Of a stretch of 64,000 bases of DNA, positions 9,322 to 17,508 are shown piece by piece (the stretch's first letter is position 1; the number at the start of each line of letters is the position of its first letter). Made by a program: the position numbers and the translations under genes. The stretch lies in the NCBI GenBank assembly GCA_030913385.1, contig CP133159.1, positions 1,572,584 through 1,636,583 on the forward strand. Reading direction: 5' to 3'. The stretch is from Cytophagaceae bacterium ABcell3 (GTDB taxonomy: Bacteria > Bacteroidota > Bacteroidia > Cytophagales > Cytophagaceae). Under the pieces are notes generated by a model. The model saw only the letters and a program-made list of their open reading frames with translations, was not told where the DNA came from and made no database searches.

Positions 9322-9416
9322 AGCAGAAAACCAGAGTTTAACCGTCATTGCAAGGCGCCTGGTAGCGGTGGGTAAAGTTCTTGGTTTTGATTTTAAAGAC
9401 TTAAGTTTCTATGAAA
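9322..9416. repeat. 149-bp tandem-type repeat, unit 3 (truncated)
   Basis: Matches the first ~95 bp of unit 2 very closely and then diverges before the stem-loop half. The following 200 bp carry further REP-like pieces, including ATTCCTCGTTCCTCGGAAT near 9563-9581, before the next gene. Confidence 0.7.
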
Positions 9417-9674
9417 TAATGCCGCGACAATCTGTTTGCGTTAAGCTGTGTTGCTTGATTTTTAGGGTGCGAAATATCAAGCCTGACGATGAGATTGCTG
9501 GTTTAGTATGCTAGTTATCTATCTTTTGTTCTTTTTATGCTTTGGTGCCAGCCTCTGACAGATTCCTCGTTCCTCGGAATGACAGGTTATTATGAGTTGT
9601 AATAATCATCGAATAGTCCCATCATGACAATGTTTTTTTTCGTATACACCTCATATGGATCAAACTTAGTTCCT

Positions 9675-10835
9675 ATGGACTTGTCGCAGATATTATTCCA
9701 ATTGGGTGAAGAGAACGAGCATTACTTCAATGCTGTAGCGCCGCCGATAGTACAAACCTCTAACTTCTCTTTTAAAACGGTCGCAGAAATGCGTCAGGCC
9801 CAGCTTACAGAGTATGATACCCACTTTTACACCCGTGGGAATAATCCTGTCGTGGAGATGGTGAGGAAGAAAATGGCCGCTCTTGAAGGAGCTGAGGATG
9901 CCTTGGTACTGGCAAGTGGGAGTGCTGCCATTTCGGTTGCTGTTTTGAGCAATCTCCAACATGGCGATCATATCATTTCTGTTTATGCACCTTACAGTTG
10001 GACCAATAAATTTCTAACTGCTTTTCTTCCACGCTTTGGTATAACGGTGACTATGGTTGACGGTACCGATATAAGTAATTTTAAAGAAGCTATTAGGCCT
10101 GAAACCAAAGTGATCTTTTTGGAGTCTCCTAATTCTTACACTTTTGTCCTTCAAGATATAGCGCAGGTATCCTTGTTGGCTAAGGAACATAATATTACTA
10201 CAATTTTGGATAATAGCTACGCTGGCCCTCTTTTTCAAAACCCTATAAAAATGGGGGTAGACATAGTGGTGCATTCTGCAACAAAATATATAGGTGGGCA
10301 TAGTGATGCTATGGGTGGTGTGATATGTGGTAGGAGTGACATGATGCGGAAGATTTTTGCTTCTGAATATATGACACTAGGAGGTGTAATTTCGCCGTTC
10401 AATGCCTGGCTGCTGCTCCGGGGTTTGCGGACATTGGAAGTGCGAATGGACCGTATTGCTGATTCAGCAGCAAAGGTTACTGCTTTTTTGCAACAACACA
10501 AAGCAGTGGAAAGCGTCAGGTACCCTTTCTTACCGACCCATCCTCAGTACGACTTAGCAAAGAAACAGATGAAAAAATGTCCTGGTTTATTTACCATTGC
10601 ACTTAAGGCTAGCACTGTTGATGATGTAGAACTGTTTTGTAATACCTTGAAGCGGTTTGCACTCGCTTGTTCATGGGGAGGCTACGAGTCCTTAATTTTT
10701 CCTGCATGTGCTACTTTCGAAGAAAGGGACATGAACATGGAGAAGTTTAACCTGGTTCGGGTGTATGTTGGCCTAGAAAACCCTGACTTGCTCATTGAAG
10801 ATTTAGCGCAAGCTTTGCAAAAAATCAAAATGTAA
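9675..10835 (+). CDS. PLP-dependent trans-sulfuration-type enzyme (Cys/Met metabolism family)
   Basis: A 386-residue fold-type I PLP enzyme of the cystathionine gamma-synthase/lyase and methionine gamma-lyase family. Visible are YTRGNNP near the start, the phosphate-binding LASGSAAI stretch, the cofactor Asp in DNSYA (residue 179) and the Schiff-base Lys204 in SATKYIGGHSD. The conserved ending GLENPDLLIEDL is present. The frame is open from an ATG at 9624, but the first 17 codons (MTMFFFVYTS...) look non-native. The family homology starts just after the ATG at 9675 (MDLSQILFQLG), so I use that start. Reactions in the family include gamma-replacement or elimination on O-acyl-homoserine, cystathionine or methionine; the substrate is not decidable here. 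Monocistronic, with a repeat-rich leader and a convergent prfB downstream. Confidence 0.8.
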   Translation: MDLSQILFQLGEENEHYFNAVAPPIVQTSNFSFKTVAEMRQAQLTEYDTHFYTRGNNPVVEMVRKKMAALEGAEDALVLASGSAAISVAVLSNLQHGDHIISVYAPYSWTNKFLTAFLPRFGITVTMVDGTDISNFKEAIRPETKVIFLESPNSYTFVLQDIAQVSLLAKEHNITTILDNSYAGPLFQNPIKMGVDIVVHSATKYIGGHSDAMGGVICGRSDMMRKIFASEYMTLGGVISPFNAWLLLRGLRTLEVRMDRIADSAAKVTAFLQQHKAVESVRYPFLPTHPQYDLAKKQMKKCPGLFTIALKASTVDDVELFCNTLKRFALACSWGGYESLIFPACATFEERDMNMEKFNLVRVYVGLENPDLLIEDLAQALQKIKM

Positions 10836-10873
10836 CTTGGATTATGCTAATGCCTGTATTTGGGTGAGGAAAT

Positions 10874-10900
10874 AAAAAAGGCTGCCCCGTGGACAGCCTC
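10874..10900 (-). terminator. Rho-independent terminator of prfB
   Basis: On the minus strand GGCTG-tccacgggg-CAGCC is followed by a run of six T, just downstream of the prfB stop at 10908. The plus-strand tail is only TCTTTA, so termination of the convergent PLP-enzyme gene would be weaker. Confidence 0.75.
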
Positions 10901-10907
10901 TTTAGTA

Positions 10908-11997
10908 TCATTCAGAAACTTCAGTTTCCATTAAATAAGCTTTAATATATTCATCCAGATCCCCATCAAGGACATTCTGCACATCAGTTCTTTCTACGCC
11001 TGTGCGGATATCTTTAATGAGCTTATATGGGTGAAGGACATAATTCCTTATTTGAGAACCAAAGTCCACACGTTTTTTGGTGCTTTCTACCGCAGCCCTT
11101 GCTTCATTCCGCTTTTCAATTTCGAGCTGGTAAAGACGACTTTTCAGCATCTTAATAGCCTTTTCCTTGTTCTGAAGCTGCGAACGTTCCTGCTGACATT
11201 CGATAATTAAACCCGAAGGTTTATGGTGTAGTCTTACAGCGGTTTCTACTTTGTTTACATTCTGTCCACCGGCACCGCCTGAGCGGAAAGTATCCCATTC
11301 TATGTCGGCAGGGTTAACATCTATATTGATAGTGTCATCTACCACCGGATAGGCAAAAACCGAAGCAAACGAGGTATGCCTTCTGCCACCTGAGTCAAAT
11401 GGCGAAATTCTTACCAAGCGGTGAACTCCAATTTCAGACTTTAAGTACCCAAAAGCAAAAGGGCCATCAATTTCAAGGGTAACCGATTTCACGCCAGCTA
11501 CCTCACCGGCTTGATAGTTGATTTCCCGAACGGAAAACCCATGGCTTTCTGCCCACATGATATACATCCTCATAAGCATGCCGGCCCAGTCATTACTTTC
11601 TGTGCCACCTGCACCTGGGTTTATCTCGATAATAGCACTGAGTTGGTCTTCCTCGTTGGAGAGCATTTTTTTGTATTCTAGCTCTTCCACCGCTTTTAGC
11701 ACCTTTTTGTACTCTTGGTCTATGTCTTCCGCAGACACTTCGCCAGCCTCATGGAATTCATATAAGGTTTCAAAATCTTCATATAGCGTCTGGACTTTGT
11801 CAAATGCATCTGTCCAGAACTTCAGGATCTTGATCCCTTTCATTATTTTTTCGGCTTCTTTAGGGTCGTCCCAAAAGCCGGGGGAGGCAGACTTTTCTTC
11901 CTCTTCTTTTACATTGGCAATCTTACGATCGTAGTCAAAGATACCTCCTCAAAGCATTTACTCTTGCTTTTAAATCTTTAAAATCTTCTGTAGTCAT
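10908..11997 (-). CDS. prfB: Peptide chain release factor 2 with programmed +1 frameshift
   Basis: RF2 recognises UGA and UAA and triggers peptide release on the ribosome. The gene starts at the ATG at 11997 and reads 20 codons ([20 protein letters not shown]), then meets TGA at 11937-11935. The site is AGGAGGTATCTTTGAC: an internal Shine-Dalgarno-like AGGAGG three bases before the CTT slip codon, then UGA-C. This is the classic autoregulatory RF2 frameshift. After the +1 shift the frame continues DYDRKIAN... to 10908, giving 362 residues in total. The anticodon-like SPF is at 198-200 and the catalytic GGQ at 243-245, close to Escherichia coli RF2 numbering. An ATG at 11843 opens the main frame but would lose the N-terminal domain. 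Argininosuccinate-pathway genes lie immediately upstream on the same strand. Confidence 0.93.
11935..11949 (-). promoter_or_regulatory. prfB recoding site
   Basis: AGGAGG (11949-11944), then TAT, then CTT-TGA-C. The Shine-Dalgarno-like element pairs with 16S rRNA and the tRNA slips from CUU to UUU when RF2 is scarce. This autoregulation is established for prfB in many bacteria; here all elements are visible. Confidence 0.92.
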
Positions 11998-12047
11998 TAC
12001 AGTAGTGGGTTTAACAATTTGTTTATAATAAAATTTTTTATGCTCTA

Positions 12048-13019
12048 TTAGAACAACGGCGCTTTAAGTCTCAGCCCTGTTGTTTCCTCCAGTCCGCACA
12101 TTAAGTTCATGTTTTGGACAGCTTGTCCTGAAGCACCTTTCAAAAGGTTGTCGATCATGCTCACAACGAACACTTTGCCGTCATGCTTCTCTACATGGAC
12201 GATAGCATTATTAGTATTAACTACCTGTTTCATGTTAGGGTTCACATCAGATACATTGGTAAACGGATGCGAGCTGTAGTAGTCTTTGTAAAGAGCAACA
12301 GCGTCTGCTTCACTTAAATCAGATTTTAAGTAAATAGAAGCAAAGATCCCTCTTGTAAAATCTCCACGGTATGGGATGAAGTTGATGTCCTGTTCCATGC
12401 CTGGTTGCAGAGACTTTAAGCTTTGACCAATTTCTTTCAAATGCTGATGGGTAAAAGCTTTGTAAACAGATATGTTATTGTTTCTCCAGCTAAAATGAGA
12501 AGTAGGGCTCAAGCTTTGTCCAGCACCTGTAGATCCTGTAATGGCCGAAATGTGAATTTCATTGTTCAACTCACCGGCAGAAGCCAATGGCAAAAGACCT
12601 AACTGAATACAGGTAGCAAAGCAGCCTGGGTTAGCAATCTTTTGAGCTTCTTTTATTTTTTCTTTTTGTAGTTCAGGAAGGCCATATACGAAATCATTGC
12701 CTTCTCTTTTAATCCTAAAGTCGTGGCTTAGGTCAACGATTTTAACGTGGTCTGCAACTTTGTTTGCCTCTAGGAACTTGGCTGCGTCGCCGTGACCTAC
12801 GCATAAAAACAATACGTCAATATCATTAGACAAGGTGTCTGAAAACTTTAGGTCTGTTACACCTAAAAGGTCAGCGTGTACATGGCTCACAGGGTTTCCT
12901 GCATTACTGTTACTGTGTACAAATGCAATTTCAACATTAGGATGGAAAACCAATATTCTTAGCATTTCCCCACCGGTATAACCTGCGCCTCCGGCTATTC
13001 CTACTTTAATTTTCTCCAT
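12048..13019 (-). CDS. argC: N-acetyl-gamma-glutamyl-phosphate reductase
   Basis: A 323-residue cytosolic enzyme of arginine synthesis that reduces acylglutamyl phosphate to the semialdehyde with NADPH. The Rossmann motif GGAGYTG lies at 10-16. The active-site Cys133 lies in NPGCFATC and the STGAGQSLSPTSHFSWRN region follows, as in type 1 ArgC. The length is as expected. It lies 54 bp downstream of argG on the same strand, so argG-argC is a likely transcript. In some Bacteroidetes the pathway uses succinylated rather than acetylated intermediates; sequence alone does not decide. Confidence 0.9.
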   Translation of the reverse strand: MEKIKVGIAGGAGYTGGEMLRILVFHPNVEIAFVHSNSNAGNPVSHVHADLLGVTDLKFSDTLSNDIDVLFLCVGHGDAAKFLEANKVADHVKIVDLSHDFRIKREGNDFVYGLPELQKEKIKEAQKIANPGCFATCIQLGLLPLASAGELNNEIHISAITGSTGAGQSLSPTSHFSWRNNNISVYKAFTHQHLKEIGQSLKSLQPGMEQDINFIPYRGDFTRGIFASIYLKSDLSEADAVALYKDYYSSHPFTNVSDVNPNMKQVVNTNNAIVHVEKHDGKVFVVSMIDNLLKGASGQAVQNMNLMCGLEETTGLRLKAPLF

Positions 13020-13073
13020 TTTTTTGTTCTTTGTGCCTCACAATGCCACACAAGGGTTGGCAAAGTGGCAAGT

Positions 13074-14267
13074 TTATGATTTAGAATTTACTTTGTTCCA
13101 GATCATGGTCTGGTTGCCAAATATTTTTGAAAAGCCTTTCACGTCTTCTCCAGACCAGGCATTGTTCATTTCTCCATAGCTTCCGAACTGAGATGACATT
13201 AAGTCATTGTCAGACTGGATGCCTATAATGTGGAATCTATAAGGAGCTAAAAAGACTTTTACCGTTCCTGTCACACAGGCTTGTGTGTCTTCCATGAATT
13301 TCTCCATATTGCGCATGATAGGGTCGAGAAACTGTCCTTCGTGTACAGCATTGCCATACCAGCTTGCTAGTTGCTCTTTCCAGTACAATTGCCATTTGGT
13401 AAGTGTATGTTTTTCAAGTGTATGGTGTGCTTTGATAATTACCACAGGAGCTGCTGCTTCAAAACCTACTCTTCCTTTTATCCCTATAATCGTGTCACCT
13501 ACATGGATGTCCCTGCCAACCCCATACGGAGCTGCAATATCATTTAAGTCTTGAATGGCGTGAACAGGATTGTCATATTTTTTACCGTTGATGCCTTTCA
13601 GTTCTCCTTTGTCAAAAAACAGTTCTATTTCTTCGCTTTCTGTTTTTGTTACTTGGGTAGGGAATGCCGATTCAGGTAGATATTGGTCAGAGGTAAGTGT
13701 TTCTTTTCCACCTACACTTGTGCCCCAAATCCCTTTGTTTATAGAGTATTGAGCTTTTGCCCAATCTTGTTCTACACCTTTTGATTTTAGGTATTCGATT
13801 TCGGCTTCTCTGGAAAGCTTCATGTCTCTGATAGGCGTAATGATATTTGCTTCTGGATGTAGAATGTTAAATATCATGTCAAAGCGTACCTGGTCATTTC
13901 CGGCACCTGTACTTCCGTGTGCGATATGACTGGCATCAACCTCTTTAGCATACTTTGCGATAGCCATAGCCTGAAATACCCTTTCAGCACTTACAGAAAG
14001 TGGGTAGGTTTGATTTTTAAGGATGTTCCCAAAAATAAGGTAACGCAGGCATTCTTGATAATACTGGTCTACTACATCTAGCGTGACATGTTTTTTTACA
14101 CCTAGCTTATACGCTTTTTCTTCAATTTCTTTGAGTTCTTCAGGTGAAAATCCGCCGGTATCAACAATGGCAGAGTAAACCTCAAGCCCTTTTTCTTCGG
14201 ATAAATATTTTACACAGTAAGAAGTGTCTAAGCCGCCACTAAACGCAAGTATTACTTTATTGTTCAT
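13074..14267 (-). CDS. argG: Argininosuccinate synthase
   Basis: A 397-residue enzyme joining citrulline and aspartate with ATP. The PP-loop motif FSGGLDTSY (9-17) is at the N-terminus. HGSTGAGNDQVRFD, GIWGTSVGG and the C-terminal tetramerisation region are present, and the length is normal. The order GNAT protein, argG, argC (all minus strand) is one I associate with Bacteroidota arginine clusters. The gene is separated from the upstream GNAT gene by a terminator (14321-14352) and by a dispersed palindrome (14356-14497), so argG probably has its own promoter in that spacer. Confidence 0.92.
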   Translation of the reverse strand: MNNKVILAFSGGLDTSYCVKYLSEEKGLEVYSAIVDTGGFSPEELKEIEEKAYKLGVKKHVTLDVVDQYYQECLRYLIFGNILKNQTYPLSVSAERVFQAMAIAKYAKEVDASHIAHGSTGAGNDQVRFDMIFNILHPEANIITPIRDMKLSREAEIEYLKSKGVEQDWAKAQYSINKGIWGTSVGGKETLTSDQYLPESAFPTQVTKTESEEIELFFDKGELKGINGKKYDNPVHAIQDLNDIAAPYGVGRDIHVGDTIIGIKGRVGFEAAAPVVIIKAHHTLEKHTLTKWQLYWKEQLASWYGNAVHEGQFLDPIMRNMEKFMEDTQACVTGTVKVFLAPYRFHIIGIQSDNDLMSSQFGSYGEMNNAWSGEDVKGFSKIFGNQTMIWNKVNSKS

Positions 14268-14320
14268 TGTTAAGGATTTTAGCTAGCAAAATTAGGAATA
14301 AAATTTTTTGAATGATAATA

Positions 14321-14352
14321 AAAAAAGGACTTTCAGCAATTGTCGAAAGCCC
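14321..14352 (-). terminator. Terminator downstream of the GNAT gene
   Basis: On the minus strand GGGCTTTC-gacaattgct-GAAAGTCC is followed by seven T. It lies between the GNAT gene (ending at 14574) and argG (starting at 14267) and suggests the two are at least partly separate transcription units. Confidence 0.7.
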
Positions 14353-14355
14353 TTA

Positions 14356-14497
14356 AACCTGAATTATGCGATAGATTTCATCATGAGGAGCAAAATAGCA
14401 ATAAACAGCGCTATGTTTAAGACACAAATGTGATCGAAGCGACTGAATTGAAGTTGTTTTGCTACATAATAGAAAGTTCTATTGCATATTTCAGGTT
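14356..14497. repeat. Dispersed palindromic repeat, copy B (142 bp, long form)
   Basis: Starts AACCTGAATTATGC and ends GCATATTTCAGGTT, forming terminal inverted repeats. The right part contains TAATAGAAAGTTCTATTGC. The extra middle includes GCTATGTTTAAGACACAA, which recurs at 28609-28648 followed by another TTTCAGGTTT end. Confidence 0.7.
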
Positions 14498-14573
14498 ACA
14501 GTTTGTTAAAACAATAGAGATGCTGCCGTTCTATTGCTGTAAGGTAAAGTTCCTTTACTTGACCACGATAAGA

Positions 14574-15245
14574 TCAAAAGATTTTAAAAGAAGCTAAAGA
14601 CAAAGCTTTTGCCGGAACTTTTAAGGACTTTAAAAGTTTATGTTTTTTAAACTTTTGCCACCTTTCATACAGTGCAGACCTCTTCATGAAATCCCATTTG
14701 CTCTTGTTTTTTTCTTTGGGGTCGTAAACCATGCCTGTACATAAGCACATTTTATGGTTCATTCGGTTAAGAATATCATAGTTTACGCAACTGGAACATC
14801 CTTTCCAGAACGATTCATCGTCAGTAAGTTCTGAGAAAGTTACAGGTCTATATCCTAAGTCTGAGTTGATTTTCATTACTGCCAGACTTGTTGTAAGGCC
14901 AAAAAGTTTTGCATCTGGATATTTAGCTCGTGACAGTTCAAAAGCTTTGTACTTGATTTGAGTAGCCAAGCCGTATTTACGGAAATTGCCAGAAACGATA
15001 AGCCCAGAGTTGGCGACATATTTTTCATGTCCCCAAGTTTCTATGTAGCAGAAGCCTGCAAATTGACCATCAAGTGTAGTTGCAATGACGGCTTTGCCTT
15101 CTTCCATTTTCTTTCTAATATAGCTCGGGTCCCGTTTGGCTATTCCAGTGCCACGTGCTTTGGCACTAATTTCCATTTCATTACATATATCTTTTGCAAG
15201 GTGTAAGTGTTCTTTACTTGCTACAATTATTTTGAAATCGGACAT
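14574..15245 (-). CDS. GNAT-family acetyltransferase linked to argG-argC
   Basis: A 223-residue protein whose first ~135 residues form a GNAT fold (YVANSGLIVSGNFRKYGLAT carries the acetyl-CoA-binding region, then GLTTSLAVMKINSDLGYRPV). The C-terminal third contains four cysteines as CxxC (150, 153) and CxC (167, 169), a spacing suggestive of a metal site. The gene precedes argG and argC on the same strand. From that context it could supply the N-acyl group for glutamate or serve as a pathway-linked acyltransferase, but the substrate is not established. Start ATG at 15245; the homologous region begins directly after it. Confidence 0.7.
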   Translation of the reverse strand: MSDFKIIVASKEHLHLAKDICNEMEISAKARGTGIAKRDPSYIRKKMEEGKAVIATTLDGQFAGFCYIETWGHEKYVANSGLIVSGNFRKYGLATQIKYKAFELSRAKYPDAKLFGLTTSLAVMKINSDLGYRPVTFSELTDDESFWKGCSSCVNYDILNRMNHKMCLCTGMVYDPKEKNKSKWDFMKRSALYERWQKFKKHKLLKSLKVPAKALSLASFKIF

Positions 15246-15560
15246 TTTTTCAGAATCTAATAAATAGATAAATAGAATTTTTGAGAAATTTGTTCGGATT
15301 TAAAATCGAGGTGATGTTGCCGCCACGTAGGCAGCATAGTTAATTAAGCGGCCTAGGGCCTTGGGCAGCGCCCAGGAAGGTTCCTGCCAGCTCCTGCTTT
15401 TGCGGGAGCGAAAATCATATTCATATATGTAGAATTGTTCTGCATGGCAAGTTTATGAACACTCAAAGTTAACTTTTAATTTCTTTTTTTCAAAAAAAAA
15501 TGTGCCCCAGTTAGGGCACATTTGCAATGTTGTTTTAGTATTTTCCTGTAATACAGTTTG
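15246..15560. other. 315-bp intergenic region
   Basis: Between the GNAT gene and the response-regulator operon. It contains a hairpin GCTCCTGC-tttt-GCGGGAGC at 15390-15409, a G/C-rich patch around 15340-15400 unlike its AT-rich surroundings, and the minus-strand terminator at 15492-15523. No coding potential seen. Confidence 0.6.
15492..15523 (-). terminator. Terminator of the response-regulator operon
   Basis: On the minus strand TGTGCCC-taactg-GGGCACA is followed by a long T run (complement of 15492-15500). It lies 38 bp past the stop of the last response regulator. Confidence 0.8.
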
Positions 15561-15965
15561 TTATGCTCTTTTTGCTTCAAGGTCTTTTTTTAAGATATTT
15601 TGAAGTTTTTGGTCGGTAAATGGCTTTTCGATAATGTCAGGAAAACCTAAGTTGTTCAAAATATTAATGTATTCCGGGGTAACTGTACCTGTTAACAAAA
15701 TAATCCTGATGTTCTTGTCAAGAATCATCTTCTTGAAGTATTTTAAGAAATTGATCCCGTCCATCTCCGGCATGTTGATGTCTAAAAGAATCAACTCGGG
15801 CAACTTGTTCTTTGATTCTGCTAGATATGTAAGAGCATCTTCTCCGTTTCTGACGGCTTTTATTTCTCGTGCTAGCCCAGACTTTCTCAAAAGCCTTTCG
15901 GTTACGAAGTTGTTTACATAGTCATCATCAACAAGAAGAATTGTATTAAAGTATGTGTTGTACAT
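15561..15965 (-). CDS. Single-domain response regulator (CheY-like), second of a pair
   Basis: About 135 residues consisting only of a receiver domain: acidic cluster VDDD near the N-terminus, phospho-acceptor Asp in LILLDINMPEMDG, Thr in ILLTGT and Lys in IEKPF. There is no output domain, so it should act by protein-protein contact or in a phosphorelay. The frame is open from an ATG at 16013, but that would add 16 residues (MMKSKFLKK...) overlapping the neighbour. The start at 15965 (MYNTYFNTILLVDDD) aligns with the sister protein (MYKFKTVLLVDDD), so I prefer it. The two genes are evident tandem duplicates. No histidine kinase lies nearby. Confidence 0.82.
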   Translation of the reverse strand: MYNTYFNTILLVDDDYVNNFVTERLLRKSGLAREIKAVRNGEDALTYLAESKNKLPELILLDINMPEMDGINFLKYFKKMILDKNIRIILLTGTVTPEYINILNNLGFPDIIEKPFTDQKLQNILKKDLEAKRA

Positions 15966-15999
15966 AAGTTCCAATAAAAGATGATTCTTTTTTAAGAAC

Positions 16000-16389
16000 T
16001 TACTTTTCATCAAAAAGTTTGAGAATGTTCATTAGTTTTTCTTCGTTCAGCGGTTTTATTATATAATCGTTAAAACCTATGTTTTTCAAAATGTTAATAT
16101 CTTTTTCACTGAATGAAGAAGTGTAAATGATTATGCGGGTTTTATTTTTGTCCATATTGTAATGTTGGAAAGAGTCAATGAACTCGAACCCATCCATTAC
16201 CGGCATATTGATGTCTAAGAAGATCAATTCTGGGAAATGCTCTGCCTCGCGGAGATACCTCAATGCCTCGTCTCCATTACGGCAAAACACAACATTCTCG
16301 CATACCTTGAATTTCTGGAGCAGATGGTCGGCAATAAAGTTGCTCACATAATCATCGTCTACTAAAAGAACGGTCTTAAATTTATACAT
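16000..16389 (-). CDS. Single-domain response regulator (CheY-like), first of a pair
   Basis: A 129-residue receiver domain: VDDD at 9-12, phosphorylation Asp in LIFLDINMPVMDG, the Thr/Ser position in IIYTSS and Lys in IIKPL. Similar throughout to the next gene, including DDDYV-x-NF. It lacks an output domain. It is followed within 40 bp by its paralogue, so both probably share a transcript ending at the hairpin at 15492-15523. Partner kinase unknown. Confidence 0.85.
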   Translation of the reverse strand: MYKFKTVLLVDDDYVSNFIADHLLQKFKVCENVVFCRNGDEALRYLREAEHFPELIFLDINMPVMDGFEFIDSFQHYNMDKNKTRIIIYTSSFSEKDINILKNIGFNDYIIKPLNEEKLMNILKLFDEK

Positions 16390-16497
16390 CTATCCCTCAT
16401 GGTTAGTTTAAGTAGTCTTTTTAGCAGGAGCTGATACCTAAAAATATCCGAACCTGGTGTAAATTTATAAAAAAAATTATAAAATGTCTTGGTAAGA

Positions 16498-16749
16498 TTA
16501 AGATAGCTTGTTGACGAAGTCGATATATTCTTTCATCGCTTCTTCTTTAGACATGCCCTTTAAGCTTTCCCAAGCTGCGTATTTTGCATTGCCTTTGATA
16601 TCAAATGGGTTGCTAGGTTTGTCTATATTTACATCACCTTCTGTAGCTTGCTTGTACAAGCTGTAAATCCTCAGTAGGTTATCGTTGGGCTGGTTAGGCA
16701 ATGACTGAGATTTTGCTACCGCGTTTTCAAACTCTTGTTTTAGCTCCAT
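16498..16749 (-). CDS. Acyl-CoA-binding protein
   Basis: An 83-residue four-helix acyl-CoA-binding protein (ACBP family). The hallmark YSLYKQATEGDVN and the KYAAWESLKGMSKEEAM segment are both present, and the length equals eukaryotic ACBP. It would bind long-chain acyl-CoA esters in the cytosol and buffer or deliver them. The domain is uncommon in bacteria but recurrent in Bacteroidota. It lies 66 bp after the TrkA-type gene on the same strand; co-transcription is likely, the functional link is not obvious. Confidence 0.88.
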   Translation of the reverse strand: MELKQEFENAVAKSQSLPNQPNDNLLRIYSLYKQATEGDVNIDKPSNPFDIKGNAKYAAWESLKGMSKEEAMKEYIDFVNKLS

Positions 16750-16815
16750 GGTCTTATTGATTGTTTTATATTGATTAATAATTTACCCTTGAAAAAGTTT
16801 GGTTTCCACACCTGT

Positions 16816-17508
16816 TTAGCTGTTTACTTCGACAAATTTGTCTACGTCTTTTGCTTTTCCTAAAATTATGATGATGTCATTCTCATATAATATGGTATCT
16901 CCTTTAGGTACACCTATTACATGCTCTACGTTGACTGTTTCGCCTTCGCGCACTTCCTCAAAATTTCTTTTAATCGTTATCAGGTTCAGGTTGTAGCGTT
17001 CGCGTAGCCCTATGTCTTTTACTGCACGGTTCGAAATTTTAACAGGTGTTTGGATTTCTACAATTTCATAATCGTCAGGGAGGGGCAAAAAGGTTTTCAT
17101 AGTGGGGTGGAGCAGGATTTCTGCCACTGTTTTCCCGACTTCATCTTCCGGTGACAGAATTTCAGTAACGCCCATTTTTTCCAAGATCATTTTTTGCTGG
17201 GCACTTCCTGCCCTTGCTATGATCCTTTTTATTTTTAATTCCAGCAAGATTACGGTAGTGAGCATGAGCGATTCGAAATTGTCGCCTATGGCCACCACTA
17301 CCGCGTCCATACTTTGAATGTTATGGGCAATGAGTGTTTTGGTATCGGTAGAGTTCATTACTACTGCGTAAGCTACTTCATCCTTTACCTGGTCTACTTT
17401 TACAGGGTCTAAATCCAAGGCAAGCACTTCTGCACCACGTGTGGCAAGGCTTCGCGCAATGGAAGTGCCAAATTTTCCAAGACCGATTACAGCAAATTTA
17501 TTTACCAT
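16816..17508 (-). CDS. TrkA/KtrA-type potassium channel regulatory subunit
   Basis: A 230-residue cytosolic RCK protein. The N-terminal nucleotide-binding domain has GLGKFG (9-14) and the acidic end of strand two (LALDLDP). The second part (EIQTPVKISNRAVKDIGL... to IIILGKAKDVDKFVEV) is a TrkA_C ligand-binding domain. In this family the ring of RCK domains gates a TrkH/KtrB potassium translocator in response to nucleotides. No such membrane partner is in the window. Its start overlaps the end of the uridine kinase gene by 11 bp, indicating translational coupling. Confidence 0.88.
   Translation of the reverse strand: MVNKFAVIGLGKFGTSIARSLATRGAEVLALDLDPVKVDQVKDEVAYAVVMNSTDTKTLIAHNIQSMDAVVVAIGDNFESLMLTTVILLELKIKRIIARAGSAQQKMILEKMGVTEILSPEDEVGKTVAEILLHPTMKTFLPLPDDYEIVEIQTPVKISNRAVKDIGLRERYNLNLITIKRNFEEVREGETVNVEHVIGVPKGDTILYENDIIIILGKAKDVDKFVEVNS

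Noticed and set aside
9624-9674. Longer N-terminus of the PLP enzyme
   Set aside because: The 17 added residues are hydrophobic, AT-rich and outside the family's usual start; the ATG at 9675 fits better.
15966-16013. Longer N-terminus of the second response regulator
   Set aside because: It would overlap the upstream paralogue; the start at 15965 aligns with the sister gene.
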